NCBI RefSeq assembly: GCF_038051985.1
Contig: NZ_CP150291.1
Coordinates: forward strand, 3,038,001-3,102,000
Direction of reading: 5' to 3'
Source of the DNA: Solibacillus sp. FSL H8-0523
GTDB taxonomy: Bacteria > Bacillota > Bacilli > Bacillales_A > Planococcaceae
DNA length: 64,000 nt
Shown here: positions 24,658-34,025 of the stretch, piece after piece
Layout: every line of letters begins with the position of its first letter
How positions within the stretch are numbered: the first letter of the stretch is position 1
Position numbers and translations under genes: made by a program
Notes under the pieces: model-generated
Told to the model about the DNA's origin: nothing
Database searches by the model: none
The model's input: only the letters and a program-made list of their open reading frames with translations

Positions 24658-25201
24658 AGTTGGACTCCTTTCCAATAAATAGAGCTTGTTAGAATTGTGT
24701 TAAAGCCTGCAAGCAATGCAAAACAAAATAATAAAAGTTATGCATGTCATGGGAAAATGTTTCTGCCTTTCCCACTATGGCAATAGTAGAAAACAAAAAA
24801 TATATTCCTGGTATACATACACAATGATTGGGTATGTATGTTTTTTAAATGAAACCGTTTTATAACGATTCCAAATAAATAATATTACTTTGCTTAGCAT
24901 GTTGCGTTAATTAATTTTCTAACCTTCCTCGATTTTAGTGAAACATCAAATAAGTGTCAAAACATCAAATTGGAAAAATGCCTTGTTTATGACTATTTTC
25001 TCTTTAATATTTTTCCCTATTTTGAAATAATGATGACAAACACAGTAAAACCGCGCAATTACGAGCATTAAAAATCACTGTGTCAAAAATGACATTTCTA
25101 TGAACTTCTTAAAGTAATTTTTTTCAGAACTATCAGAACAATCCATAGCTTGTAACCGTTGGATTTTTTTAACATTAAATTCCCAATAATAGCTAATAAA
25201 T
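24658..25201. promoter_or_regulatory. qox upstream region (about 540 bp without genes)
   Basis: AT-rich DNA with no coding frame I can support; it should hold the qoxABCD promoter. Two items stand out. TGAAACCGTTTTAT (24850-24863) resembles a CcpA cre site but misses the last two consensus bases. A hairpin ATACATAC (24813-24820) with GTATGTAT (24832-24839) is followed on the plus strand by six T, like a terminator for an unseen plus-strand transcript. Confidence 0.35.
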
Positions 25202-25240
25202 AAAAAAGAGAACGATAAGCACTATACTTATCATTCCCCA
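25202..25240 (-). terminator. Intrinsic terminator after ysgA
   Basis: GAACGATAAG (25210-25219) pairs with CTTATCATTC (25227-25236); the minus strand continues TCTTTTTTA. Confidence 0.8.
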
Positions 25241-25244
25241 AAAT

Positions 25245-26006
25245 TTATTTTACAAAAGCATATAATAAAATTCCTGTTGCCACAGCAACGTTTAATGATT
25301 CAGCGCCACCTAAAATTGGAATGATGACGTTTTGATCCGTTTTCGCTAAAATTTGTGGATTGATGCCACTACCTTCATTCCCTACAATTAGTGCAAATGC
25401 ATTACTTGGCTCAACTTCCTTGTAAGAAATCGATTCTTCTAATGATGTGCCGTACACTTTCACATCATCTTGCTGTAATTGCTCGATCCATTCGATTAAG
25501 TCTCCGCGCACGACTGGGATATGGTAATGAGAGCCTTGTGCTGAACGTAATGTTTTTGGATTGAATGCATCCACACAGCCTTTTCCTAATACAACTGCAT
25601 CGATTCCCGCAGCGTCCGCTGTACGAATCATCGTACCAATATTCCCCGGGTCTTGTACGGCATCTACTAATAACACTTTGCGCCAATCGTATTTCTCATC
25701 TTCTGAAATTTCACGTTGCTTACAGTGCGCAAATACACCTTGTGAATTTTCAGTTTCTGCAATTTCTTTCGCGACTGCATCATTCACATGTACTAGTACG
25801 ACATCATCAATTGCCCATAATAATGGTAAATCTACACCATCACGCACGATAATTTGTACTATTTGGTCTTTATGCTTTAAGGCCTCTTCTACTAAGTGGA
25901 AGCCTTCGATAATGTATTCGCCTGATTTTTCACGTTCTTTACGTTGGGTTGCAAGCTTTTTCCAGTGTTTAACTAATGCATTTTGAGTTGATTCAATTCG
26001 TTTCAT
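25245..26006 (-). CDS. ysgA: TrmH/SpoU-family RNA methyltransferase (YsgA-like)
   Basis: This 253-residue SPOUT-class enzyme methylates a ribose in rRNA or tRNA using S-adenosylmethionine. The N-terminal RNA-binding part starts MKRIESTQNALVKHWKKL. The trefoil-knot motifs are clear: VLLVDAVQDPGNIGTMIRTADAAG (motif 1 core DPGNIGT), FALIVGNEGSGI (motif 2) and IPILGGAESLNVAVA (motif 3). In B. subtilis ysgA lies between sspI and pheST, as here apart from the qox genes. The exact RNA target is not known from sequence. Confidence 0.88.
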   Translation of the reverse strand: MKRIESTQNALVKHWKKLATQRKEREKSGEYIIEGFHLVEEALKHKDQIVQIIVRDGVDLPLLWAIDDVVLVHVNDAVAKEIAETENSQGVFAHCKQREISEDEKYDWRKVLLVDAVQDPGNIGTMIRTADAAGIDAVVLGKGCVDAFNPKTLRSAQGSHYHIPVVRGDLIEWIEQLQQDDVKVYGTSLEESISYKEVEPSNAFALIVGNEGSGINPQILAKTDQNVIIPILGGAESLNVAVATGILLYAFVK

Positions 26007-26115
26007 AATTTCCCGTCCTTTATAAGTACTCGAAATTTTATTCTATCATAAATAGAGAAGATTCCATAACGAGATGTCATGTATAAAAATGATTTCGTTG
26101 GAACAGACTTCATAG

Positions 26116-26238
26116 GAAAAGCGCTAAAGCGCCCTTTAAGCTCCGAGAGGCATTAGATGGCCCGACGCAAAAGTAAACGCTCTCCCACTTTTGCATGAGG
26201 GTTCGAAATGTCCGAGGGGCTGTCGCTTTAGCCTAGAC
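26116..26238 (+). repeat. Structured intergenic repeat, copy 2 (123 bp)
   Basis: A close copy of 6344-6465. The outer stem here is GCTAAAGCG with CGCTTTAGC, whereas copy 1 has GCATTC with GAATGC, so both arms changed together. The inner stem GCAAAAGT/ACTTTTGC is kept. It lies between the divergent ysgA and sspI genes. Confidence 0.75.
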
Positions 26239-26281
26239 ACTGTTATAACAGTCATTTCATCTTAAAAAGGAGGCGTTTTTA

Positions 26282-26491
26282 ATGGATTTTCAAATTCGAC
26301 AAGCAATTACCGCCAATGTGTCGGGCTCAGATGCAGCAGAGTTTCAGGATATCGTAAACGATGCGATTAATCGCGGAGAGGAACATTTACTACCTGGCTT
26401 AGGTGTATTTTTAGAAACTTGGTGGCAATCCGCAACAGAACAAGAAAGAACACAATTTGCAGAACAATTAGCTAAGAAATTTGCGCACTAA
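26282..26491 (+). CDS. sspI: Small acid-soluble spore protein I
   Basis: This 69-residue protein matches the SspI family by length and by the core MDFQIRQAITANVSG, INRGEEHLLPGLGVFLE and FAEQLAKKF. SspI is a minor spore-core protein made in the forespore, usually under SigG. It is divergent from ysgA, as in B. subtilis. AAGGAGG precedes the ATG by 8 bases and a GC-rich terminator follows at once. It is direct evidence that the organism forms endospores. Confidence 0.93.
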   Translation: MDFQIRQAITANVSGSDAAEFQDIVNDAINRGEEHLLPGLGVFLETWWQSATEQERTQFAEQLAKKFAH

Positions 26492-26523
26492 AAAAATCGA
26501 CGCGTTCGTCGCGTCGATTTCCC
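26491..26523 (+). terminator. Intrinsic terminator after sspI
   Basis: AAATCGACGCG and CGCGTCGATTT around a stable TTCG tetraloop. Confidence 0.85.
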
Positions 26524-26886
26524 CATTATTCTTTTGATACATTCAAGACATCATCACTACTCGATGGATAAGGTACATAATTTTGAACGTTTCACTAACC
26601 TCTACTACCGCCCCACCCCTCTTCCAGTGTAATTATTTGTAAAATACTTCTACCCTCCTCTTCAAAAACACCCTCTTTTTTCTGAAAATTAACTTTTCAC
26701 ATTGAAATTTGTATGAACTTTTTCGCTACTCCAACTTAAAAATTTGCTATAAAACTACAAAATCATAATTACTTCCAGTTAATTGATTTAAATTTCAGAA
26801 TATTCACTATTGAAAGATTATTATTCTAGTATTACACTAAAGCACATCAACTTAGAGACGCATTACGCTAGAAGGGAAATGAGTTT
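26524..26886. other. Intergenic DNA, no recognised feature
   Basis: About 360 AT-rich bases upstream of the PTS IIC-like gene. The first half is strongly pyrimidine-rich on the plus strand (for example CTACTACCGCCCCACCCCTC). I see no riboswitch, tRNA or coding frame. The promoter of the next gene should lie near its 3' end. Confidence 0.4.
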
Positions 26887-27912
26887 ATGAAAAATTTTAT
26901 TAATAATGTATTAACCGGAATGAGTATGGGGATTGTCGTTTGTTTAATTCCGAACGCACTGGTCGGAGAAATCTTAAAGCTCATTATTCCATATGTACCA
27001 CAATTACAAATTGTTTTAGATACATCGATTATTGCTATGAGTTTACTACCAGTTGTAATTGGTGTGATGACAGGAATTTGCTTTAAGCTAACACCAATTC
27101 AAACATGTAGTGTCGGACTTGCTTCTTTTATCGGGAGTGGCGTTTATACGATGCAAGAAGGTACATTAACACTTGCGGGGATTGGGGTCGTAATTAATAT
27201 TGGTCTTACAGCAGCACTTGCTGTTTTATTCGTTCAATTTTTAGGCAATCATTTAAAGGATTTCACACTGATTGCGATGCCGGCATTAACAATGTTTGTA
27301 CCCGGCTTAGTTGGGGCGGCCTTCCTACCTTATGTAAAATCAGCTTCAGGTTGGGTTGGGGAAGTGATTATGTATGCAACATCACTACAACCCGTATTAA
27401 TGGGGTCAATTATTGCGATGATTTTCGCAGTGCTTATCATTTCACCAATTTCTACAATTGGTGTTGCAACGGTAATTATGCTGTCAGGTATTGGTGCTGG
27501 TACAGCGAACTTAGGTGTTTGTGCTTCTGGGGTTGGGATGTGTATCGCCAGTTACCGTGCAAACAACTTTGGTACAGCCATTGCACATGTCGTTTCAGCG
27601 AAAATTCAAATGCGTAACTTCTTTATGAAGCCAACGATTGCCTTTCCTATGATTATTACCGCTGCGATTTTAGGCGCACTTGGTGGATACTTTGAAATTG
27701 TTGGTACGCCGTATAGTGCAGGATTCGGGTTAGGTGGCTTTGTTGGCCCATTAAAATACCTTGATTTAGTAGGCTGGAATATGACATCGATTACGTTGTC
27801 ATTAACAATATTTATCGCACTACCCATCATTTTAAATTTAATATTATTAAAGCTATTTGAACGTAAATTTAAATGGATTAAATCAAGCGATTACGCTGTA
27901 AATTACGAATGA
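26887..27912 (+). CDS. PTS transporter subunit IIC-like membrane protein
   Basis: The 341-residue protein has about nine or ten membrane helices and resembles the PTS_EIIC_2 family, glycine-rich with GIVVCLIPNALVGEI near the start, MPALTMFVPGLVGAAF in the middle and FGLGGFVGPLKYLDLVGW near the end. No EIIA or EIIB domain or gene is attached, so whether it phosphorylates a sugar is open. Members of this stand-alone group have uncertain substrates. GGAAATGAG-type start region, single gene, ended by a terminator that overlaps the convergent TetR gene. Confidence 0.78.
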   Translation: MKNFINNVLTGMSMGIVVCLIPNALVGEILKLIIPYVPQLQIVLDTSIIAMSLLPVVIGVMTGICFKLTPIQTCSVGLASFIGSGVYTMQEGTLTLAGIGVVINIGLTAALAVLFVQFLGNHLKDFTLIAMPALTMFVPGLVGAAFLPYVKSASGWVGEVIMYATSLQPVLMGSIIAMIFAVLIISPISTIGVATVIMLSGIGAGTANLGVCASGVGMCIASYRANNFGTAIAHVVSAKIQMRNFFMKPTIAFPMIITAAILGALGGYFEIVGTPYSAGFGLGGFVGPLKYLDLVGWNMTSITLSLTIFIALPIILNLILLKLFERKFKWIKSSDYAVNYE

Positions 27913-27916
27913 TTCT

Positions 27917-27954
27917 TAAACCACGCCGTGTCAGACAACACGGTGTGGTTTTTT
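27917..27954. terminator. Terminator between PTS IIC and tetR genes
   Basis: AAACCACGCCGTG pairs with CACGGTGTGGTTT, with six T on the plus strand. Confidence 0.8.
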
Positions 27955-28489
27955 AAATTAATAACAGGAGGGGCTGTGCGACTTGTTTAGCATAGATTGC
28001 TGCATCCCCACCTTTATGATGGTCCCAATCGCTATACATGCCGTACAGTCCCCAGCCAATTATTACCGCATTGGCTCTGTGTTCGGTTGGCAATCTTTTT
28101 TCAATCGCTTGTACTAAATACTGTTTTAATTTTTCATCAATTGTATGTGTAAACGAATTGTAACCTCTTCGGCAATTGGCATACATTTGATCATGCACAC
28201 GCACGATGCCTAAAAAATATTGTACAACTACCTGTTCAGACAGTTCTTCTGTCTCGATTCCCTCTAAACTTTCCTTCATAATTCGCTCGATTAATTCTGT
28301 TAAGACTTCTTCAAGCAAGGCATATTTATCAACAAAATGTGCGTAAAATGTGGCACGGTTAATCGTTGCGCGTTCGGTAATATCTTTAACCGTCATCTGT
28401 TCAAAGCCTTTTGTGACAAGCAGCTCATTAAAGGCATCTATAATTAACTGGCGTGTACGAATCGTTCGTGGATCGGTTGCTTTCACCAT
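27953..28489 (-). CDS. TetR-family transcriptional regulator
   Basis: The 178-residue protein has a typical TetR helix-turn-helix (RTRQLIIDAFNELLVTKG, then MTVKDITERATINRATFYAHF at about 30-50) and a divergent C-terminal ligand domain (TetR_C_33-like: GLYGMYSDWDHH near the end). ATG 28489 is used because AGGGG lies six bases before it. It is divergent from the pirin gene with a 21-bp palindrome between them, so it most likely represses itself and pirin until an unknown ligand binds. Confidence 0.85.
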   Translation of the reverse strand: MVKATDPRTIRTRQLIIDAFNELLVTKGFEQMTVKDITERATINRATFYAHFVDKYALLEEVLTELIERIMKESLEGIETEELSEQVVVQYFLGIVRVHDQMYANCRRGYNSFTHTIDEKLKQYLVQAIEKRLPTEHRANAVIIGWGLYGMYSDWDHHKGGDAAIYAKQVAQPLLLLI

Positions 28490-28565
28490 GAAAATCCCCT
28501 CTTTTCCCAACAATATTTGCGAAGTGTTGCTTACACAACGAACGAAGCTAGCTGTTCATTGTAGG

Positions 28566-28586
28566 TCATAAGTAAATTTACTATGA
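28566..28586. promoter_or_regulatory. Candidate TetR operator palindrome
   Basis: TCATA-AGTAAATTTACT-ATGA, symmetric over 20 bases apart from one extra A in the left arm, in the middle of the tetR/pirin divergent region. Confidence 0.55.
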
Positions 28587-28645
28587 TACAAGTATACAAC
28601 GCGTATGCTTTAGTTCACAAATACTCATAAAGGTAGGGGAATTTC

Positions 28646-29467
28646 ATGTTAACGATTAAAACAACGCAGCATATTGATTTACAAAAAAGTGATGGCCGTA
28701 ACTTGCGCTATACATTACGTCCAGACGATTTAATGGACAATGACCCATTCATCATTTTAGCGGATGACAAATTTGCACATAACACATTTGCCGACCACCC
28801 ACATAAAGGGATTCAAACGGTGACGTATGTGCTTGAAGGTAGCTTAGAGCACTATGATAGTCGCACTGGTGGTGGCGGTCGCTTAGCAGAAGGTGATTTT
28901 CAAATTATGACGGCCGGTCGTGGCATCATTCACAATGAAAACCCAGACCGTGGCGAGGAAGTTCGCGTCTTACAGCTATGGGTGAACCTCTCACCAGAAC
29001 ATAAAAAAGTTGAAGGACAGTACGAGGATTTAAAATACGCTGACGTTCCCGTACTTGAATTCGATGGTGGGAAATTTGAAGTGTATGCTGGTGAAGTGAA
29101 CGGCGTCGCTTCTCCAATGAAATTATTCACACCGTTTCTATACACAGCCGTAACTGTTCAAAGTGCTTCGAACGAAATAACGATTCCAGCCGGCTATAAC
29201 AGCTATTTATATGTACTTGAAGGCGATGTTGAAGTAAACGGACAGAAAATCAACACATTCGATGTCATTCATTTCGAACAGGCCGAGCAAGACGACTCGA
29301 TTGCATTTATCGCTACAAACAACGCAAAATTCATCGTCTTTGCAGGCGAACCGATTAAAGCACCCGTTGTCGCACGCGGACCTTTTGTAATGAATACCGA
29401 ACAAGAAATTATTGAAGCGTTTGAAAGCTATCGTAACGGATCGTTTTTAGACGGGAAGCCGTATTAA
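28646..29467 (+). CDS. Pirin-family bicupin protein
   Basis: The 273-residue protein is a bicupin. The N-terminal cupin carries the metal site of pirins: FADHPHKGIQTVTYVLEGSLEH (two histidines before the glycine and a later histidine) with GRGIIHNE. The C-terminal cupin begins around residue 170 (YNSYLYVLEGDVEVNG). Bacterial pirins often act as quercetin dioxygenases or redox regulators; the true role here is unknown. It has a GGGG-type ribosome site and a divergent TetR gene that probably controls it. Confidence 0.88.
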   Translation: MLTIKTTQHIDLQKSDGRNLRYTLRPDDLMDNDPFIILADDKFAHNTFADHPHKGIQTVTYVLEGSLEHYDSRTGGGGRLAEGDFQIMTAGRGIIHNENPDRGEEVRVLQLWVNLSPEHKKVEGQYEDLKYADVPVLEFDGGKFEVYAGEVNGVASPMKLFTPFLYTAVTVQSASNEITIPAGYNSYLYVLEGDVEVNGQKINTFDVIHFEQAEQDDSIAFIATNNAKFIVFAGEPIKAPVVARGPFVMNTEQEIIEAFESYRNGSFLDGKPY

Positions 29468-29479
29468 ATAACAAAAGCA

Positions 29480-29492
29480 CTTTAGCCTAGAC
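29480..29492 (+). repeat. Remnant of the structured repeat's 3' end
   Basis: CTTTAGCCTAGAC is identical to the terminal block of the copy at 26116-26238. It lies just after the pirin stop; the rest of the repeat is missing. Confidence 0.45.
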
Positions 29493-29501
29493 GAAAAAAT
29501 A

Positions 29502-29536
29502 AAAAAGCAATCCAGCGTCTCCCGGATTGCTTTTTC
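29502..29536 (+). terminator. Intrinsic terminator after the pirin gene
   Basis: AAAAAGCAATCC pairs with GGATTGCTTTTT around the loop AGCGTCTCCC. Confidence 0.85.
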
Positions 29537-29538
29537 TA

Positions 29539-29721
29539 TGTAGTGATGGGGCATTCCATCTTGAATACAGACATCACTGTAGAACGCCACCTTTTGTCAC
29601 AGCGTCTCCCGTTTCAAAAGGTTTTGTTCTACTACCTCACTTGCTCGCCCTACCTGCTTACAAGTGCTGCACATTTTTGACTAGATAAACACTACAACCC
29701 GTAGCACACTTTATCTAGTTG
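29539..29721. other. Series of hairpins between pirin and argF
   Basis: Three further hairpins follow: AGTGATG with CATCACT (about 29541-29572); AGAAC..ACCTTTTG with CAAAAGGT..GTTCT (29581-29630), whose loop again holds AGCGTCTCCC; and ACTAGATAAA (29680-29689) with TTTATCTAGT (29710-29719), which contains an inner CTAC/GTAG stem. The last could end the argF transcript but lacks a T-run. Confidence 0.5.
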
Positions 29722-29725
29722 ATCT

Positions 29726-30691
29726 TTAAGCTAATAAAGATACTAATACTGCTTTTTGGGCATGCAGACGGTTTTCTGCTTGCTCAAATATATAAGAATT
29801 TGGTCCATCAATAACTGATGTCGCAACTTCTTCCTCTCTGTGTGCTGGTAAGCAATGAAGGAACATATAGTCTGGCTTTGCATGTGATACCAATTCATCA
29901 TTGATTTGGTAGCCTGCAAAGTCTTTTAAGCGCTTTTCTGTTTCCTCCTCTTGCCCCATTGACGTCCAAACGTCTGCATAAATCGCATCAGCATTTTTCA
30001 CTGCTTCTACTGGATCGTTTGTAACGTAAACGATACTGCCATTACGCGCTGCAAGTTCTTGCGCTTTTTCAATAATCGTATCGTCACATTCATAGCCTTC
30101 TGGTGTCGCGATTGAAACATGCATGCCAACATGTGCTGCTGCAACTACTAATGCATGTGCAACGTTATTTCCATCACCTACATATGCAATTTTTAAGCCT
30201 TTTAACTCGCCTTTATTTTCAGCAATTGTTTCAAGGTCTGCTAATGCTTGGCAAGGATGATCAATATCCGTTAATCCATTGATTACTGGAATCGATGCAT
30301 ATTCAGCTAACTCTTCTACCATCGCATGTGAGTTTGCTCGGATCATAATGCCATCTAAATAGCCTGATAACACACGGCCCGTATCTGGAATCGGCTCCCC
30401 GCGTCCAATTTGCATATCGCGTGCATTCATATACATACCGTAGCCACCTAGCTGTTGCATGCCAACCTCAAATGAGACACGCGTACGAGTCGAGCTTTTT
30501 TCAAAAATCATGCCGAGCGTCTTACCTTCTAGTAGACGAGGACATTTGCCCGCTTTTGTAATCGTTTTTAACTGCGTTGCTAGTGACAGTAACTGTTGTA
30601 CCTCTTCACTCGTATAATCTAGCAGCGTTAGTAAGTCCTTACCCTTTAGGCTTTCGACTGGCTTTAACTGCACTTCTTCTAATAATTTCAT
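29726..30691 (-). CDS. argF: Ornithine carbamoyltransferase
   Basis: The 321-residue enzyme makes citrulline from carbamoyl phosphate and ornithine in arginine synthesis (or the reverse in the deiminase route). Key sites: SSTRTR (carbamoyl phosphate), [21 protein letters not shown] and the ornithine-binding [10 protein letters not shown]. Length is normal. AGAGGTG lies before the ATG. No other arginine gene is adjacent, which is unusual because Bacillus argF is normally last in the argCJBD-carAB-argF cluster. AT-rich upstream DNA may hold an ArgR site, but I could not define one. Confidence 0.93.
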   Translation of the reverse strand: MKLLEEVQLKPVESLKGKDLLTLLDYTSEEVQQLLSLATQLKTITKAGKCPRLLEGKTLGMIFEKSSTRTRVSFEVGMQQLGGYGMYMNARDMQIGRGEPIPDTGRVLSGYLDGIMIRANSHAMVEELAEYASIPVINGLTDIDHPCQALADLETIAENKGELKGLKIAYVGDGNNVAHALVVAAAHVGMHVSIATPEGYECDDTIIEKAQELAARNGSIVYVTNDPVEAVKNADAIYADVWTSMGQEEETEKRLKDFAGYQINDELVSHAKPDYMFLHCLPAHREEEVATSVIDGPNSYIFEQAENRLHAQKAVLVSLLA

Positions 30692-30981
30692 GTCTTACAC
30701 ACCTCTGTAATGTTTATGTTGATTTTTATTTTACATATGCATAAATATAAAGTCAAGCGAATTAATATAAATATTTATAATTAATTAAATTATTCGATAA
30801 TTATACATATTCGGTTTTTATGGATTTAGAATAAGAATTTTACCTAAAGGAGAAATTTTAATGTTTTTATAGAAATTAAGACTTAAACCATTGAATTACC
30901 ATTCTTTTTCTAGCATAATAAAGTCAAGATATTCTTTGGGAATATTTTACTTAGTCTAAACAATTCGGGGAGGAATCGTTC

Positions 30982-31428
30982 ATGCCACAAGCAACGCATA
31001 ATGTGATGGTAAACGCAGCACCAAACGCTGCATGGGATTTTTTAAAGGAGTATGAAAACTGGGCGCCATTAATTCCAGGATACATCGCACATGAGGTTCA
31101 AAGTGATAATCAATTTACTTGGATTTTTTTAGCGGATTTAGGCTTTACGAAAAAAACGATCAAACTGGGTGTAACGGTTGCCGATTTAGTGGAACCAACT
31201 GATGTGAAATTTGATTTAAAGGGCATTTCAGACAATTTTAATGGTAATGGCTATTTCAAAATTGCAGGTGATACACAAGCTGAAGTAACAGGTAGCTTAG
31301 ATTTAGCAGCTGGTGGCATGATGGGCATGATGATCAACTCGGTATTAGAAAACTTCGTACCAAAAGCAACAAAGGAATTTACGGAATCCATCCAAACAAA
31401 AATTTCAGAACTGCACGGTGTAAAATAA
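30982..31428 (+). CDS. CoxG-like SRPBCC family protein
   Basis: This 148-residue protein has the helix-grip fold of the CoxG/SRPBCC group: an opening amphipathic beta strand with AAPNAAWDFLKEYENWAPLIPG, the central KFDLKGISDNFNGNGYFKI, then GSLDLAAGGMMGMMI and the long C-terminal helix. CoxG helps anchor CO dehydrogenase in some bacteria, but stand-alone homologues probably bind lipids or hydrophobic ligands. GGGGAGG precedes the ATG. It is a single-gene unit ending in a strong terminator. Confidence 0.75.
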   Translation: MPQATHNVMVNAAPNAAWDFLKEYENWAPLIPGYIAHEVQSDNQFTWIFLADLGFTKKTIKLGVTVADLVEPTDVKFDLKGISDNFNGNGYFKIAGDTQAEVTGSLDLAAGGMMGMMINSVLENFVPKATKEFTESIQTKISELHGVK

Positions 31429-31473
31429 AAAAATGCGGCATTCGCTCACAAGTTGAGGAACGCCGCATTTTTA
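31428..31473. terminator. Bidirectional terminator
   Basis: AAAAATGCGGC (31429-31439) and GCCGCATTTTT (31462-31472) between convergent genes. Confidence 0.85.
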
Positions 31474-32211
31474 TTTTGTCTGATTGCTTAGCTTTTCATA
31501 CAGTGCACGCGTTTCAGCCTCTGTTGATAAATTGAAAATGACGGTTTTGCCTTCATTAGTAAATTGAATGAATGGTGGAAATTTTTTATCAACAAAAAGC
31601 TTTGCCTTCTCACCATTTTCAAATTTAAAATATCCTTCAAGCTTCGAGCCTACCGCTGAGCCATTTGTACGCATTGCGATTTCAGGAAGCTCCTCTAACA
31701 GGGTCAGCTGCTTCATTTTTGCAAATTCATACGTATCTCCATACATGCCCGCAATTTCAATCGCATCGTCTGTTAAGCTCACTTCGGTTGGCTGTAGGGC
31801 AAAATAGAAAATCACCGCTACCCCAATAAGCGTAATTATTGAAATAATCGCCGGACGCTTAAAGTTTTTACTCGCGCCCTTCTTCCACTTGCCGTTTTCA
31901 TCAACTAAGTTGTGATTGTACTTTTGCGCTTTCACGACAACGATTACTGTAAAAACAACAATAAGTGCAACAAGCGGTAGTATCAGATTGGTATACTCTA
32001 AGTACGCCACAATACCAATGACAATAAATAATGCTGCGAGTGCGTAAGAATACAAGCCGAATAGCTTTGCCATCCCTTCGACATCAACGTTTTGCTTTTG
32101 CTCCTTGGTCATTGTGTTATAGCCTGAAATTAAAAAATACCATTTTAGCTTCGTCATCGCGAAGCCTAAAAAGATAAAGAGCAGTGCGAGCAAGATCCAA
32201 ATGATTTCCAT
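31471..32211 (-). CDS. DUF3784 membrane protein
   Basis: The 246-residue protein starts with a DUF3784-like block (ILLALLFIFLGFAMTKLKWYFLISGYN, then MAKLFGLYSYALAALFIVIG) giving three membrane helices, a fourth helix around 128-148 (AIISIITLIGVAVIFYFAL), and a C-terminal PH-like or beta-rich domain beginning TEVSLTDDAIEI. The function is unknown. ATG 32211 is preferred to the TTG one codon upstream because AAGGGGG is then 5-6 bases away. Confidence 0.7.
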   Translation of the reverse strand: MEIIWILLALLFIFLGFAMTKLKWYFLISGYNTMTKEQKQNVDVEGMAKLFGLYSYALAALFIVIGIVAYLEYTNLILPLVALIVVFTVIVVVKAQKYNHNLVDENGKWKKGASKNFKRPAIISIITLIGVAVIFYFALQPTEVSLTDDAIEIAGMYGDTYEFAKMKQLTLLEELPEIAMRTNGSAVGSKLEGYFKFENGEKAKLFVDKKFPPFIQFTNEGKTVIFNLSTEAETRALYEKLSNQTK

Positions 32212-32332
32212 CAAAATCCCCCTTTCTATATGTATATTTATAAATTGAATAAAGGCAGATTCGTTCTAAATAAGAACAAACCTACCTTTTATTATAGTAT
32301 AAGTGGTACCAAATTATGGCGTTTTATGCAGT

Positions 32333-33421
32333 TTAGTCGAATTTAATCTTATCCACTGCTGCACGGTCTAAACGCTTAATCACTTCAACGATTAACTTCA
32401 CCGCATTATCATAGTCATCACGGTGCAGAATGCCTGCGTGTGAGTGGATATAGCGTGTTGCGATACCGATTGCAAGAGCTGGTACACCGTTTTGTGTGAT
32501 GTGGATAGAACCAGCGTCTGTACCACCGCCAGCGATTGCTTCGAATTGGTACGGGATACCTGCTTCTTCTGCCACATCTAATACGAATTCGCGTAAGCCT
32601 GTGTGCGATACCATTGAAGCGTCAAAAATCACGATTTGTGGACCTGCACCCATTTTAGACGTTGATTCTTTTGCTGTTATACCTGGTGTATCCCCAGCAA
32701 TACCAACATCTACTGCGAAGCCGATATCTGGTTGTACTTTGAATGTCGACGTTTTCGCACCGCGTAGGCCAACTTCTTCTTGTACATTCCCAACACCGTA
32801 TACAACGTTCGGGTGAGTTTCACCTTTTAATGCTTTTAAAACATCAATTGCGATCGCACAGCCAATACGGTTATCCCATGCTTTTGCTAATAAATGCTTT
32901 TCATTTTTCATGACGTGGAATTCGAAATATGGTGTGATCATGTCGCCTGGACGAATGCCCCACTCCATTGCTTCTTCCTTAGAAGTCGCACCGATATCAA
33001 CGAACATTGTTTTCACATCTACTACTTTATTACGTTGGTCAGCAGGTAAAATATGAGGTGGCTTTGAACCGATTACCCCAATAATTTCTTCGCCTTTACG
33101 TGTTGTGATCGTTACGCGCTGAGCAAGCATCACTTGGCTCCACCAGCCACCTACTGTTTGGAAGAAAATGAACCCTTTATCATCAATGCGCGTTACCATG
33201 AAGCCGACTTCATCTAAGTGACCGGCAACCATGATTTTTGGACCGTTTTCGTCACCCACTTTTTTAGCGATTAAGCTACCTAAGTTATCTGTTTCAATTT
33301 CATCCGCGTACGGCGCGATGTATTTTTTCATGACTTCACGAGGCGCACGTTCGTTCCCTGGAATACCGTTTGCATCCGTTAAATCTTTGAACATTTGTAA
33401 TGTTGGATCAAGCTTTGTCAT
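32333..33421 (-). CDS. ysdC: M42-family metallo-aminopeptidase
   Basis: The 362-residue protein is a di-zinc peptidase of the M42 (glutamyl aminopeptidase/endoglucanase M) family. Metal and catalytic sites seen: [11 protein letters not shown], the bridging aspartate in WDNRIGCA, the catalytic EE in [27 protein letters not shown] and IHSHAG. These enzymes form dodecameric TET particles that trim peptides. ATG 33421 follows GGAGG by nine bases. ysdC is near ysdA, ysdB and rplT in B. subtilis, as here. Confidence 0.9.
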   Translation of the reverse strand: MTKLDPTLQMFKDLTDANGIPGNERAPREVMKKYIAPYADEIETDNLGSLIAKKVGDENGPKIMVAGHLDEVGFMVTRIDDKGFIFFQTVGGWWSQVMLAQRVTITTRKGEEIIGVIGSKPPHILPADQRNKVVDVKTMFVDIGATSKEEAMEWGIRPGDMITPYFEFHVMKNEKHLLAKAWDNRIGCAIAIDVLKALKGETHPNVVYGVGNVQEEVGLRGAKTSTFKVQPDIGFAVDVGIAGDTPGITAKESTSKMGAGPQIVIFDASMVSHTGLREFVLDVAEEAGIPYQFEAIAGGGTDAGSIHITQNGVPALAIGIATRYIHSHAGILHRDDYDNAVKLIVEVIKRLDRAAVDKIKFD

Positions 33422-33514
33422 AAGAAATTGCCTCCTAAATAGATTCACCTTTTATTATAACGATATTATTTCGAAAAGTGAAATAGTTTTGTGCAACTAT
33501 TCAAAATTCAACAG

Positions 33515-33997
33515 TTAATAACCGTTACGCTGACGCTCATAGTTTTTCTCGTTTTTTTCTTTGTAGGCTTCAATAATATCTTCTACCGTAAAGCCTAAGT
33601 TATAAGCAATTAAGCTATATTGCTTCCAAATTGCTTTGTAGTTGCCTTCTGTTTGTTGCTGCAAAAATGTTAATACCGTTTGCGTGGCATCGATAAATGC
33701 TTGTGTCAAATCCGCTTCCTTCTCAACGACCGGCCACTCCTCTAATGTGAAATCGCGCATATAACCAAGTGACAGCATAAAATGAATGGAATCCACAAAC
33801 TCCTCTAAAATGACGCTTTTTTCAGATGGTCCTTTCGTTGACCAAAACTTAAAGCAGCGTGTTTCGTTTGCTAATTCTCCTAATTCAACGAGGAGCGCTA
33901 ACCCCTTTTCGTTGAATACATCCTTGTTGATGTTTTGCGTTTCTTCAATAAATTTGTCTAATGCACGTTGCATGTCAAATAACTCAATAAATTCCAT
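33515..33997 (-). CDS. Dimeric all-alpha dUTP diphosphatase
   Basis: The 160-residue protein belongs to the MazG-related dimeric dUTPase family (dUTPase_2). The magnesium-binding acids are clear: LLVELGELANETR with KFWS, and EEFVDSIHFMLSLG. It cleaves dUTP (and probably dUDP) to dUMP, keeping uracil out of DNA and feeding thymidylate synthesis. AGAGG lies before the ATG. It is divergent from ysdB. Confidence 0.85.
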   Translation of the reverse strand: MEFIELFDMQRALDKFIEETQNINKDVFNEKGLALLVELGELANETRCFKFWSTKGPSEKSVILEEFVDSIHFMLSLGYMRDFTLEEWPVVEKEADLTQAFIDATQTVLTFLQQQTEGNYKAIWKQYSLIAYNLGFTVEDIIEAYKEKNEKNYERQRNGY

Positions 33998-34025
33998 AAA
34001 AAATTACCTCTTTTTCTAAAATAAA

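Noticed and set aside
24811-24847. Terminator of a plus-strand gene upstream of qoxA
   Set aside because: The hairpin and T-run are real, but no plus-strand gene or promoter is seen before it, so I did not list it as a terminator.
30692-30981. ArgR operator upstream of argF
   Set aside because: The region is so AT-rich that several weak matches exist; none is convincing.
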